A stretch of 64,000 nt of DNA from Butyrivibrio proteoclasticus B316 (GTDB lineage: Bacteria; Bacillota; Clostridia; Lachnospirales; Lachnospiraceae): the NCBI RefSeq assembly GCF_000145035.1, contig NC_014388.1, forward strand, positions 201,501 through 265,500, read 5' to 3'. The position numbers and the translations under genes were made by a program. Below are positions 51,878 through 60,055 of this stretch, piece by piece (positions within the stretch are counted from its first letter, which is position 1; each line of letters begins with the position of its first letter). The notes under the pieces were generated by a model. It was not told the DNA's origin and ran no database searches. It saw only the letters and a program-made list of their open reading frames with translations.

Positions 51878-53170
51878 TCAGGCTTCATTTAGTGTTAAAT
51901 TTTCACTACAAGGAATGGTAATTAGCAGGTAGAATATTTCATTTTCAACAAATATATGTGCAATTCCACCATAAATCTCTGCCGTGTTTTGTATACTTTT
52001 CACACCATACCCATGATCATGCTCATCTGCCTTGGTTGTAAGGAGATTTCCATCTTTAAATAACGGTCGGTTGGGTGTATAGTTCTCAACCCTGATAACT
52101 GCCATGTTTTTATCCTTATGGATATCCAAAGTGATAACTTTTTTCTCCGGATCTGACACCTGTTCCAGGCACTCTATTGCATTATCAAGAGCGTTTCCAA
52201 GCATAGAATAAATGTGATAGTGCTTCATACGCTCAAGACAACTTCCATCAGCAGAGCACACCAGCTGGATTCCTGCCGCGTTACAGATTGCAGATTTCTG
52301 GGTCAGAGTAATATCAACAGCCTTATTACCTGTAAAGTACCTAAGATTCAGTTCTGCCATCTCCTCTTCCAATTTGCTGCGTTCCTCATCGGTCGCCTTG
52401 GAATACTGCTGTTTAATATCATGATAGCGGATATTGATCTTCTCCATATCCTTCTTGGCCTGCTCGTATTGATGTTTGTCTGATTCCAACAGTTGCGCCA
52501 ATATCTGGTTTTCCTGCTCAAGCTGCTTGGTATTAAAGTTAGTATACTCAAGCGCCAGAATAGCCAGAGCAAAAAGGATACAAAAGGCATTCAGGCATAC
52601 ATAACTGGTCAGATAAGACGCCGATGCCTGGTCAAATCCGTCCTCCAGAAACACACTGAGGTAAACTGCCGCAACGAGAAATAGTCCTGAATACATTACT
52701 ATTTTGACATTATCAAATTGAAGCTCTCCCTGTCTGGCAAAGGGCTGTGTATATTTGATATAGACTATAAGCGCCACCAGGGCTGAAGTGATCAGCAGAA
52801 TTGATGTATAAAAGGGATATCCTGAAACATCAAACTTAATGGAAATCGGCACAGCTATCATATATGTGAGCTTGCTTGAGATATGTTGTACTGCATAGGC
52901 ACAAGTCGTATAGAAAATATAGTGAATATAGCTTCCTTCATAACATAGCCAAAACAGCACAAACAGAAGTATTGTATATATCAGAAGCCTTACCTTGTTC
53001 TCTATATTTACTCTCGTACAGACTTCCGAGATAGCAAAAAAGGCAAATACTCCAATTAACAGCCTCGGGTAAAAATTGCTTTTTTTCTTGTTCCAGGGCA
53101 TAAATAAAAAAGCTGCACACAACATGCCAAGTGGAACCTGCCTTGAAAAAATAAAATCTATTACTGACAT
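51878..53170 (-). CDS. GHKL-type sensor histidine kinase (AgrC/LytS-like)
   Basis: A 430-residue kinase with six membrane segments in residues 1-205 and a cytoplasmic part with a coiled coil (residues 215-275). The sequence KINIRYHDIKQQYSK holds the likely phosphoacceptor His, SMLGNALDNAIECLEQV the N box, and DHGYGVKSIQNTAEIYGG the G box. The start at 53170 is preferred; an ATG four codons upstream has its AGAAGGG too close. It overlaps the LytTR regulator gene. No AgrB or AgrD-like gene is adjacent, so the signal is unknown. Confidence 0.9.
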   Translation of the reverse strand: MSVIDFIFSRQVPLGMLCAAFLFMPWNKKKSNFYPRLLIGVFAFFAISEVCTRVNIENKVRLLIYTILLFVLFWLCYEGSYIHYIFYTTCAYAVQHISSKLTYMIAVPISIKFDVSGYPFYTSILLITSALVALIVYIKYTQPFARQGELQFDNVKIVMYSGLFLVAAVYLSVFLEDGFDQASASYLTSYVCLNAFCILFALAILALEYTNFNTKQLEQENQILAQLLESDKHQYEQAKKDMEKINIRYHDIKQQYSKATDEERSKLEEEMAELNLRYFTGNKAVDITLTQKSAICNAAGIQLVCSADGSCLERMKHYHIYSMLGNALDNAIECLEQVSDPEKKVITLDIHKDKNMAVIRVENYTPNRPLFKDGNLLTTKADEHDHGYGVKSIQNTAEIYGGIAHIFVENEIFYLLITIPCSENLTLNEA

Positions 53171-53925
53171 GGATCTTCCCATCCCTTCTTAGCAAGATAT
53201 CTGGAGAAGGCATCCATAAAGGATTCCTTAAATGTACGCCCTATAGGTAAAAGTTCATCACCTATGAAGACATTCATTCGGCTCACAGCTGTGACACTTC
53301 TAATGTTAACCAAAAAGCTGGATGAACAGCGCCAAAAGCCATAAGGTGACAATCTCTCTACCGCCTCCTGCATTGTTCCCCTGTTCTTGATCATAACTCT
53401 TGCTCCTGACGTACTATCTTTGACATTATATAAAAGATAATGTTGTCTGACCTCGATATAATCTATATCTGACACACTTACCAGTCGTGAGATCGTTCCG
53501 TCCCTTAACACAAATTTAGTTTCAGAATCCTTATTATCACGGCTATGATTCCTACTGACAGCAGTAAGCGCTCTCTCCATGTTGAGATTAAAAGCATACG
53601 TCTGGACAGGTTTGACCATAAAACCAAGCGCTCCTACACTATAGCCATTTATCGCAAACTGCTGCAGATTAGTACAGAAAATAATAACTACTTCATGGTC
53701 AGTCTCACGTATCTTCTCGGCCAGTTCCATACCTGACATTCCCGGCATATCGATATCCAAAAAGAGCATATCAAACCCGGCAGGGCTCTTGTCTAAAAAT
53801 GCAAGCGCACTCTCATACTCATTCAGCTCATATTCAATTCCATGTACAGATGCATATTCAGCTATTTCCTGCCCTAATCTTACGCGGGAATCCCTGTCAT
53901 CATCCACAATACCTATTCGTATCAT
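53161..53925 (-). CDS. LytTR family response regulator
   Basis: A 254-residue regulator. The receiver domain holds DDDRDSR, the phosphoacceptor in DMLFLDIDMPGMSG near residue 58, and a Lys in GFMVKPVQTYAF. The LytTR DNA-binding domain covers residues 145-245 (TISRLVSVSDIDYIEVRQHY and FWRCSSSFLVNIRSVTAVSR). It is the first gene of the pair and its end overlaps the kinase start. Likely targets include the GH3 operon next door, which is only a guess from position. Confidence 0.93.
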   Translation of the reverse strand: MIRIGIVDDDRDSRVRLGQEIAEYASVHGIEYELNEYESALAFLDKSPAGFDMLFLDIDMPGMSGMELAEKIRETDHEVVIIFCTNLQQFAINGYSVGALGFMVKPVQTYAFNLNMERALTAVSRNHSRDNKDSETKFVLRDGTISRLVSVSDIDYIEVRQHYLLYNVKDSTSGARVMIKNRGTMQEAVERLSPYGFWRCSSSFLVNIRSVTAVSRMNVFIGDELLPIGRTFKESFMDAFSRYLAKKGWEDPCQ

Positions 53926-54066
53926 GAGTAAAAACCTTCCTAAAAATATACAGCAAGATTATAACCTATCAGCAGATTAACATCCATATATTATTGTCAC
54001 CCTTTACAGCATGCTTATCATCCCTGAAAAATCCTGACATTTTAACAATGTCACATTAAATAACAG

Positions 54067-54106
54067 AAAAATACCCCATAACCGCATTTTGCCAAGTTAT
54101 AGGGTA
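54067..54106 (-). terminator. Terminator of bioY
   Basis: TACCCCATAAC and GTTATAGGGTA form an 11-bp stem with one mismatch, followed on the minus strand by five T residues. It lies 44 bp after bioY. Confidence 0.8.
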
Positions 54107-54149
54107 CCTCTAAAGGTTTATATGCAATTTGTTATTCAATATAAACTTA

Positions 54150-54713
54150 TTATTTGATGTACGGTCTTACTCTTCTTGAAATAATAACCGCAACTGCCAT
54201 CTTGGCAAGATCAGGAATGATAAAAGGAAATACACACCAGGATAAAACTGTGAGAAGTCCAACAGGTCCTGAACTCTTCATGTAAACATACATAAACCAG
54301 CCGGTTCCGAATGCATAGCAAACGATAAGTCCAAGAACAAGTGCAATAATCTCAATATGAAGCTTTTTGCCAAACACCTTGGTCATTACCATGTAGATAA
54401 GGCCGATAAATATGAAACCGATAATATATCCGCCTGTGCTGCCAAGAAGAATTCCAAGTCCTCCTGAGAAACCTGCAAAAACAGGAATTCCTATAGCTCC
54501 CATAAGTACATATACAAGTGTTGCTATTGTTCCTCTCTCTCCTCCGAGTAAAAGAAGCACCGCAAATACTGCTAATGTCTGAAGTGTAAAAGGTACTGTC
54601 ATAGGAACAGTAATCCATGAACACACAGCTATAAGCGCCACTCCAATCGCGCAATAAACAATATCAAGTGTTTTTGTTCCGTTCTGTAATCTCTGTGATT
54701 TAACGTTATCCAT
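54150..54713 (-). CDS. bioY: Biotin ECF transporter S component BioY
   Basis: A 187-residue membrane protein of the BioY family with six segments. TVPFTLQTLAVFAVLLLLGG holds the usual QT motif, followed by GAIGIPVFAGFSGGLGILLG and TGGYIIGFIF, the substrate-binding signature. It imports biotin, alone or with the shared ECF energy module. A BirA box overlaps its promoter, and the adjacent birA gene fits. TTGACA and TAGACT form its promoter. Confidence 0.96.
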   Translation of the reverse strand: MDNVKSQRLQNGTKTLDIVYCAIGVALIAVCSWITVPMTVPFTLQTLAVFAVLLLLGGERGTIATLVYVLMGAIGIPVFAGFSGGLGILLGSTGGYIIGFIFIGLIYMVMTKVFGKKLHIEIIALVLGLIVCYAFGTGWFMYVYMKSSGPVGLLTVLSWCVFPFIIPDLAKMAVAVIISRRVRPYIK

Positions 54714-54770
54714 CTCTTATAAGCCTCCCTGCGTAGTCAATCTTTTAAACATACACATAACACTTTTGAT

Positions 54771-54827
54771 AGTCTAGCAAAGAGAAAACAGATTGTCAAC
54801 CTGTTATCTTCTATAGGTTGACAATCT
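54771..54827 (-). promoter_or_regulatory. bioY promoter with BirA (biotin) operator
   Basis: TTGTCAACC and GGTTGACAA are separated by 14 bp, the layout of Firmicutes BirA boxes, and the dyad extends to AGATT/AATCT (54790-54827). On the minus strand TTGACA (54794-54799) and TAGACT (54771-54776) make a promoter with a 17-bp spacer, so bound BirA would cover the -35 element. The box also contains the birA stop codon (54804-54806). Confidence 0.88.
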
Positions 54828-55652
54828 GTTTTGGACGCTACTTTCATCAGCTTTTTCTATCTGACAGACCTTTTCGAGAACCCCGGCAATTAACTCATTC
54901 TTGGATATTGTACCCTCGCCCGGCTTAAATAGGCTTGTCACTATATCCTGAAGCTCCACAGGAAACTCTTTGATGTCAGGATCAAAATTTATACCTATTC
55001 CAACTACGATCCACTGAAGCGTGTCACTATCGAACTCGCTTCCGGATTCAATGAGAATTCCGCATATCTTCCTGTCATTTACATACAAATCATTGATTCC
55101 CTGAATATATGGGCATATCCCGGTCAGCTCCTTAATAGTCTCACAAACCGAAATACCTATATACTGCGTAATAAGAACATTTCTGCTAAAGGGAATTTTA
55201 TCCGGCATAAGTATCACGCTCATATATATGCCTCCCTCGGGTGAAAAGAAAAGGTGATCTCTTCTTCCCCGTCCCCCATCCTGTTTGGTTGCTACAATAC
55301 ATGTACCGTGATCTGCCCCTCTAAAGGCCAGTTCCTTGGCTTTATCATTAGTAGAATCTATGCTGTCATAAATAAGGAGCTTAGAAGATGCACATATCGA
55401 ATCGGGATTTATAAACGACTTAATGCCTTCCGCGGAAATAATGTCATTATCTTTCGAGAGCCTATATCCCTTGTTTGTCACGCTCTCAATACTATATCCC
55501 TGAACTTTCAGCTCTTTTATCGCCTTCCATATAGCATTTCTGGATATTCCAAGCCCGCTTGCCATTTCTGCTCCGGAGACAAAATCTCCCCTGCTATTTT
55601 CTAGCATAGCAAGCACCTTATCTATTGTTCTTACGCCTTGTGTCAGCATCAT
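54804..55652 (-). CDS. birA: BirA-like biotin repressor/ligase, short and degenerate
   Basis: A 282-residue protein. Residues 8-68 form a winged helix (GAEMASGLGISRNAIWKAIKEL). The biotin ligase core follows (YDSIDSTNDKAKEL, GGRGRRDHLFFSPEGGIYMS, GINDLYVNDRKICGILIE). Usual family motifs GRGRRGR and KWPNDLY read GRGRRDH and QGINDLY, so a key Lys and the WP are gone. The C-terminal SH3-like domain of about 40 residues is missing, and the gene ends inside the BirA operator of bioY. It should still bind DNA; ligase activity is doubtful. Another BirA may exist elsewhere. Confidence 0.85.
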   Translation of the reverse strand: MMLTQGVRTIDKVLAMLENSRGDFVSGAEMASGLGISRNAIWKAIKELKVQGYSIESVTNKGYRLSKDNDIISAEGIKSFINPDSICASSKLLIYDSIDSTNDKAKELAFRGADHGTCIVATKQDGGRGRRDHLFFSPEGGIYMSVILMPDKIPFSRNVLITQYIGISVCETIKELTGICPYIQGINDLYVNDRKICGILIESGSEFDSDTLQWIVVGIGINFDPDIKEFPVELQDIVTSLFKPGEGTISKNELIAGVLEKVCQIEKADESSVQNRLSTYRR

Positions 55653-55680
55653 TCATTCCTCTGCCAAACAGTAATGGCGA

Positions 55681-56418
55681 TTACAGTACCTTAGACAGGA
55701 AATCCTGTAATCTCTTGCTCTGAGGATTCTCGAAGAACTCCTTAGGTGTGTTCTCTTCAAGGATATTTCCCTCATCCATAAACAGAACCTTAGTTGCAAC
55801 CTCTCTTGCAAAGCCCATTTCATGGGTAACTACGACCATTGTCATTCCGTCATCTGCAAGCTGCTTCATAACATCAAGAACTTCACCAACCATTTCAGGA
55901 TCAAGTGCTGATGTAGGTTCATCAAACAGCATAACTTCAGGATTCATACAAAGAGATCTGACTATGGCAATTCTCTGCTTCTGTCCTCCGGATAAAGAAA
56001 TCGGATATACATCAGCCTTGTCCAGAAGATTTACTCTCTCAAGAAGCTTTTTGGCCTTCTCTTTGGCCTCTGCCTCACTCATTATTCCAAGTTTAACAGG
56101 TGCCAGTGTAATGTTCTGCATAATAGTAAGGTTATTAAACAGGTTAAAGTTCTGGAAAACCATTCCCATACGCTCTCTGACCTTATTGATATCCACCTTA
56201 CGCTCAGTAATATCTACTCCATCAAATATAATCTGCCCTGAAGATGGTCTTTCCATCAAATTAAGGCATCTTAAAAATGTACTTTTCCCAGAACCCGATG
56301 GACCAACAATTACTATTTTTTCACCCTGACTGATCTCATAATTTATTCCCTTGAGAACTTTAGTCGTAGTTCCATCGGTATTTTTGAACTCTTTACACAG
56401 ATTCTTAACGGTTATCAC
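55681..56418 (-). CDS. Polar amino acid ABC transporter ATP-binding protein
   Basis: A 245-residue ATPase of the GlnQ/HisP group. It has Walker [16 protein letters not shown], the Q-loop [12 protein letters not shown], signature [14 protein letters not shown], and Walker [16 protein letters not shown]. The start is GTG at 56418: AAAGGAGG stands 10 bases before it, and the in-frame ATG further up overlaps the permease too far. It overlaps the permease gene by 14 bp. With its neighbours it makes a complete importer. Confidence 0.95.
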   Translation of the reverse strand: MITVKNLCKEFKNTDGTTTKVLKGINYEISQGEKIVIVGPSGSGKSTFLRCLNLMERPSSGQIIFDGVDITERKVDINKVRERMGMVFQNFNLFNNLTIMQNITLAPVKLGIMSEAEAKEKAKKLLERVNLLDKADVYPISLSGGQKQRIAIVRSLCMNPEVMLFDEPTSALDPEMVGEVLDVMKQLADDGMTMVVVTHEMGFAREVATKVLFMDEGNILEENTPKEFFENPQSKRLQDFLSKVL

Positions 56419-57112
56419 TTCTGCGCATCCTCCTTTCCAGCTTTTCAAGGAATATAGAGAGCAGTTTGATGATCACGAAATAAATAACAGCTGCTCCTAT
56501 AAGAGGCATGAATGCGTCATAAGTCCTTGATGCGATCTGATTGGCAACTCGTGTAAGGTCAGTAAGACTCACATATCCAACAATAGCTGTCTCCTTAATG
56601 AGAGTAATAAACTCGTTACCCAGAGGCGGAATAATATTCTTGATAGCCTGTGGAAGAATAATGTATCTCATAGTTGTAGCCTTAGATAATCCAAGACTTC
56701 TGCCGGCTTCCATCTGTCCCTTGTCGACAGCCAGGATTCCTGCACGGACTATCTCGGAAACATAAGCTCCTGAATTGATGCCAAAAGACAAAGAAGCTAC
56801 AAGAATACCATTATTGGATGAAGCCATAATGATAAACCACATAATGAGAAGCTGTAGTACGCTAGGTGTTCCTCTAATGACATCTACGTATACGGAAGCT
56901 ATATAGTTTAGAATAGTAGGCCTTCCATCCTCGGTAGTTGACAACTTCATCAGTGCCATCAGGGTACCAATCAAAATACCAAGAATACCTGCAAAGAAGG
57001 CTACTTCCAAAGTTATTCCCAGTCCTGAAAGATATAGCTTCCATCTCTCACCCGTTATGAATGCTGCAATAAAACGTTCATATAAAGTCATTTCTAAATA
57101 ATTACTCCTCAA
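56405..57112 (-). CDS. Polar amino acid ABC transporter permease
   Basis: A 235-residue permease of the HisM/GlnP group with about five membrane segments. [20 protein letters not shown] is the family opening, and the EAA-type loop is [21 protein letters not shown] near residue 137. It overlaps both the binding protein gene upstream and the ATPase gene downstream, so the three are co-translated. Confidence 0.95.
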   Translation of the reverse strand: MRSNYLEMTLYERFIAAFITGERWKLYLSGLGITLEVAFFAGILGILIGTLMALMKLSTTEDGRPTILNYIASVYVDVIRGTPSVLQLLIMWFIIMASSNNGILVASLSFGINSGAYVSEIVRAGILAVDKGQMEAGRSLGLSKATTMRYIILPQAIKNIIPPLGNEFITLIKETAIVGYVSLTDLTRVANQIASRTYDAFMPLIGAAVIYFVIIKLLSIFLEKLERRMRRSDNR

Positions 57113-57869
57113 TATACTCTTTTACGAGATTATCATAAGTACCATCAGCCTTCAGTTCCTGAATTGCTGTATTGATCTTGTTAGCAAGCTCTGTATTTCC
57201 CTTAGGAAGTGCGATAGCATAGAACTCAGGCTCAAAATCAAAGTCTGTACCAGGCAGTACATTAACCTTATCAGAATACTGTGTTCCAAATACCTCTGCA
57301 GGATTCTTGTCTACGATCACGCAGTCGAGTCGTCCGTTGATAAGATCATTAACAGCATCTACAGCTTTATTGTACGCCGAAACGTTAACACCTTCAATTT
57401 CATCTGCAATAAATTCACCTGTTGTTCCAAGCTGTACACCAATTGTAAGATTCTTAAGATCATCTGCATTGGCAATAGCTGAATCCTTAGGAACAATAAC
57501 AGCCTGAACAGCTTCATAATAAGATTCAGAAAAATCTACTGTCTTCTGTCTCTCTTCTGTAACAGTCATTCCGGCAATAGCAACATCGATCTTACTACCA
57601 ATAGAAGAAACAAGAGAATCAAATTCCATATCCTGGATCTGAACATCCATGCCAATCTTCTCGCCAACTGCCTTGATGAGCGCCATATCGAATCCATCAG
57701 GTTCTCCATCATCACCTACATATTCAAAAGGTGGAAATGCAGCGTTTGTTCCAACTACAAGTGTTCCGTTTGTGTTATTAGTATCAGCTTTTGCAGCGCT
57801 TCCGCAGCCTGCAAGTGATGCAACAGTTAAAAGAGATGCAAGTACAACAGATATAATTTTCTTTTTCAT
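57102..57869 (-). CDS. Amino acid-binding lipoprotein of the ABC importer
   Basis: A 255-residue lipoprotein. The signal peptide ends in LAGCGSAAK, with the lipid-bearing Cys near residue 22. The binding fold of family 3 shows VGTNAAFPPFEYVGDDGEPD, GFDMALIKAVGEKIGM and VAIAGMTVTEERQKTVDFSE, which match glutamine, cystine or histidine binding proteins. The exact amino acid cannot be told. It is the first gene of the operon. GGAGG precedes the ATG. Confidence 0.95.
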   Translation of the reverse strand: MKKKIISVVLASLLTVASLAGCGSAAKADTNNTNGTLVVGTNAAFPPFEYVGDDGEPDGFDMALIKAVGEKIGMDVQIQDMEFDSLVSSIGSKIDVAIAGMTVTEERQKTVDFSESYYEAVQAVIVPKDSAIANADDLKNLTIGVQLGTTGEFIADEIEGVNVSAYNKAVDAVNDLINGRLDCVIVDKNPAEVFGTQYSDKVNVLPGTDFDFEPEFYAIALPKGNTELANKINTAIQELKADGTYDNLVKEYIEE

Positions 57870-58053
57870 AATAGCCTCCTGACAAAAATTTTATGCAATT
57901 AATGTATATTTATGCAACTTTTATGTATAATATAACAGCGATATTAATATTTATCAAGTACTAAATTAATTTTTATCTAAAGTGCCCGTCTTTATAAAAG
58001 TTTAATAATATAGTTATGCTTTTTTCATCTGAGCTACAAAAATAAAACATAAT

Positions 58054-58095
58054 CATGGAGTAAACTATTTCGAAAGTGGCGAAATTTAATCCATG
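58054..58095 (+). promoter_or_regulatory. Leader hairpin before the small membrane protein
   Basis: CATGGAGTAAACTATTTCG pairs with CGAAATTTAATCCATG (three bulged bases) around a 7-nt loop. The ribosome binding site AGGAGG starts right after the stem. It may set translation of the next ORF, or end upstream transcription weakly. Confidence 0.45.
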
Positions 58096-58108
58096 AGGAG
58101 GTAGCTTC

Positions 58109-58282
58109 ATGAGTGAAAATGCATTTAGAAACTTCAATCCTTGCAAAAGAAAGCATATAACTATAGAAACTATTAATTACAACGGCAAATACGTGGATAT
58201 TTCTGTCATAAGAAAAAGAGCCCTGTCTATAACAGCAGCTCTTGCTGCGCTTGCCTGCATTGCAGTGCTGTTTTTGTTTTAA
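58109..58282 (+). CDS. Small membrane protein, unrecognised (57 residues)
   Basis: ATG at 58109 with a perfect AGGAGG 7 bases upstream, stop TAA at 58280-58282. Residues 1-40 are polar and basic (NFNPCKRKHITIETINYNG). Residues 41-57 are one hydrophobic segment running to the end (ITAALAALACIAVLFLF). The basic region would stay in the cytoplasm. The gene ends one base before the end of the opposite MocR gene. The strong start signal argues for real translation. No family was recognised. Confidence 0.65.
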   Translation: MSENAFRNFNPCKRKHITIETINYNGKYVDISVIRKRALSITAALAALACIAVLFLF

Positions 58283-59362
58283 TTATCCTCTTCTTTTCTG
58301 TCTTCTGACTCTGTTTATATGTCTTTCAAAGTCACCGCTTTTAAGCAGCTGTGCAATCACATACTGATCAAATATTGGAACCGTGCAGGAATAAAAGCCC
58401 AGTTTATCATTGAACTCCTGCACCATTGACTCTGGCAGAACCATGTATCCTATACGCATTGACGGTGCTATGGTCCTGGAAAAAGAGTTAAGATATATAA
58501 CTGCTACATCCGAGGCCATGGAAAAAAGCGGTTCTTCGGCCTTTCTCGATACAGTAAGCTCCGAATCATAATTATCTTCTATAAGAACACCATTCCTTTG
58601 CTTGGCCCATCTTATATATTCAAGTTTCTTGGAAATGCTGGCAGTAACTCCGCTTGGATAGCTGTTAAAGGGTGTAACATGAAGTATTTCTGCCCTGGTC
58701 TCGTTAAGTTCATCTGATGATATCCCTTCACCTGTCATAGACAGCATATCGCAGGTTACTCCCAAAGCCTCATATACATCCCTGATTTTCTTATAAGAAG
58801 GGTTTTCAAGTGCATAAACTCTGTCTGTACCTAGAAGCTGCGCTATAAGCCCATACAAATACTCTGCTCCTGATCCGATTATAACCTGATCAGGTTTGAC
58901 CAAAAGCCCTCTGCTCCTCGCAAGATATAGGCATAATTCATTCCTGAGTTCAAGACAACCGTGGTTGGGAGATTTGATCAGTATCTTCTCACCATAATCA
59001 AGCATTACTCTTCTCATGGTCTTGGTGAGAACAGAAAAAGGAAAATCACTTGTATTTGGCCCTTCCGTTACAGTCTCAGAAATCTGAACCTTCACCGGCT
59101 CTCTTGCTCCAAGAAAATCCTCGTTTCTATAGGTCACAACCACTCCGCTTCGAGGCCTGCTCTCTACGTACCCTTCATCATTTAAAAGAGTAAGCGCATG
59201 CTCAACTGTTATTACACTTATTCCTGTTTCAGCTGCAATTACACGCTTGGAAGGAAGTTTTGTTCCGTACTCATACACTCCTGCCACAATATCTTTTACC
59301 AAAAACCTGTAGAGCTGAATATAAGCAGGCTCCTGCGCATTTTTATCAATATTGTAATTCAT
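58283..59362 (-). CDS. MocR/PdxR-type regulator (GntR + aminotransferase), C-terminally short
   Basis: A 359-residue protein. Residues 10-75 form a GntR winged helix (YIQLYRFLVKDIVAGVYEYG, then LPSKRVIAAETGISVITVEH). The rest is a class I aminotransferase domain, with ESMVQEFN, IEDNYDSEL for the PLP environment, and a SFSRTIAPSMRIGYMV region where the Lys is not evident. Family members have about 450-490 residues. This one stops at HINRVRRQKRRG and lacks about 100 C-terminal residues. It may be damaged or a compact form. Its end abuts the small membrane protein gene. Confidence 0.82.
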   Translation of the reverse strand: MNYNIDKNAQEPAYIQLYRFLVKDIVAGVYEYGTKLPSKRVIAAETGISVITVEHALTLLNDEGYVESRPRSGVVVTYRNEDFLGAREPVKVQISETVTEGPNTSDFPFSVLTKTMRRVMLDYGEKILIKSPNHGCLELRNELCLYLARSRGLLVKPDQVIIGSGAEYLYGLIAQLLGTDRVYALENPSYKKIRDVYEALGVTCDMLSMTGEGISSDELNETRAEILHVTPFNSYPSGVTASISKKLEYIRWAKQRNGVLIEDNYDSELTVSRKAEEPLFSMASDVAVIYLNSFSRTIAPSMRIGYMVLPESMVQEFNDKLGFYSCTVPIFDQYVIAQLLKSGDFERHINRVRRQKRRG

Positions 59363-59580
59363 CTGGCCATATCCTTATTTGCGAAAACAATAGTTTCTAT
59401 AAGTTCAGATTAATCTTATTCCTACACCTTACATATGTAAAGTAATAAAAAAGAAATGTTATCTGCAAAATACTTTGCCACCTTTTGGCCGTAATGATAG
59501 AATTGTGATAATATTTAGTTACTAAAGTAAGCTCTTTATAAGTTATCAGCTACATCATTTATGTATAGGCGGTGTTTAAC

Positions 59581-60042
59581 ATGAAAAAGCTCAAAAAGCA
59601 AGTGGTCATAGGTACTACTGCCGGGCTTGCAGGATTATTCCTGACAGCCTGCGGAGCCTACGGCCCTCCAACATATGTACCATCAGACACCACAGAAGGG
59701 GGAGCAACTATGTCAATTAGCACAAGTGAAGGAAGCTTTAATAACTCCAACGTTCAGAATTCATCTGCAGAGGCATCTCCGGATCTGGCTGGAAGCTCCA
59801 ACAATAGCGTTTCTGATGCCGACGCTACTACAGACAATGCTTCAGCTTCAAGCGCATCTTCCGTTTCCGAGCAGGATTCATCTTCTGAATCTGTATCTTT
59901 TACCAAAATAGAAGGTACATCTGATCAGGATGCCAAAAAGGCCATAAGTTCATCTTCTCTTATAAGCGGTGACTTCGAATACATCAATCCCAAAGACATG
60001 CCGGTTCCTACTGTATATGGGCCTCCTGTCACAGATAGATGA
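59581..60042 (+). CDS. Ser-rich lipoprotein paired with a radical SAM enzyme
   Basis: A 153-residue lipoprotein; the ATG at 59581 starts a signal peptide ending in LFLTACG. The mature part is rich in Ser, Asp and Ala and looks unstructured. The motif YGPP occurs twice: just after the lipid Cys (GAYGPPTYVP) and near the end (VPTVYGPPVTDR). It ends 13 bp before a radical SAM gene. I recall NCBI families for an 'rSAM/lipoprotein system' with this layout, so it may be the substrate of the enzyme. The modification is unknown. Confidence 0.78.
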   Translation: MKKLKKQVVIGTTAGLAGLFLTACGAYGPPTYVPSDTTEGGATMSISTSEGSFNNSNVQNSSAEASPDLAGSSNNSVSDADATTDNASASSASSVSEQDSSSESVSFTKIEGTSDQDAKKAISSSSLISGDFEYINPKDMPVPTVYGPPVTDR

Positions 60043-60055
60043 TTGAGGTCTTGGT

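Noticed and set aside
51878-53925. Agr-type quorum-sensing system
   Set aside because: A kinase and LytTR regulator are present, but no AgrB-like protease or AgrD-like peptide ORF was seen beside them.
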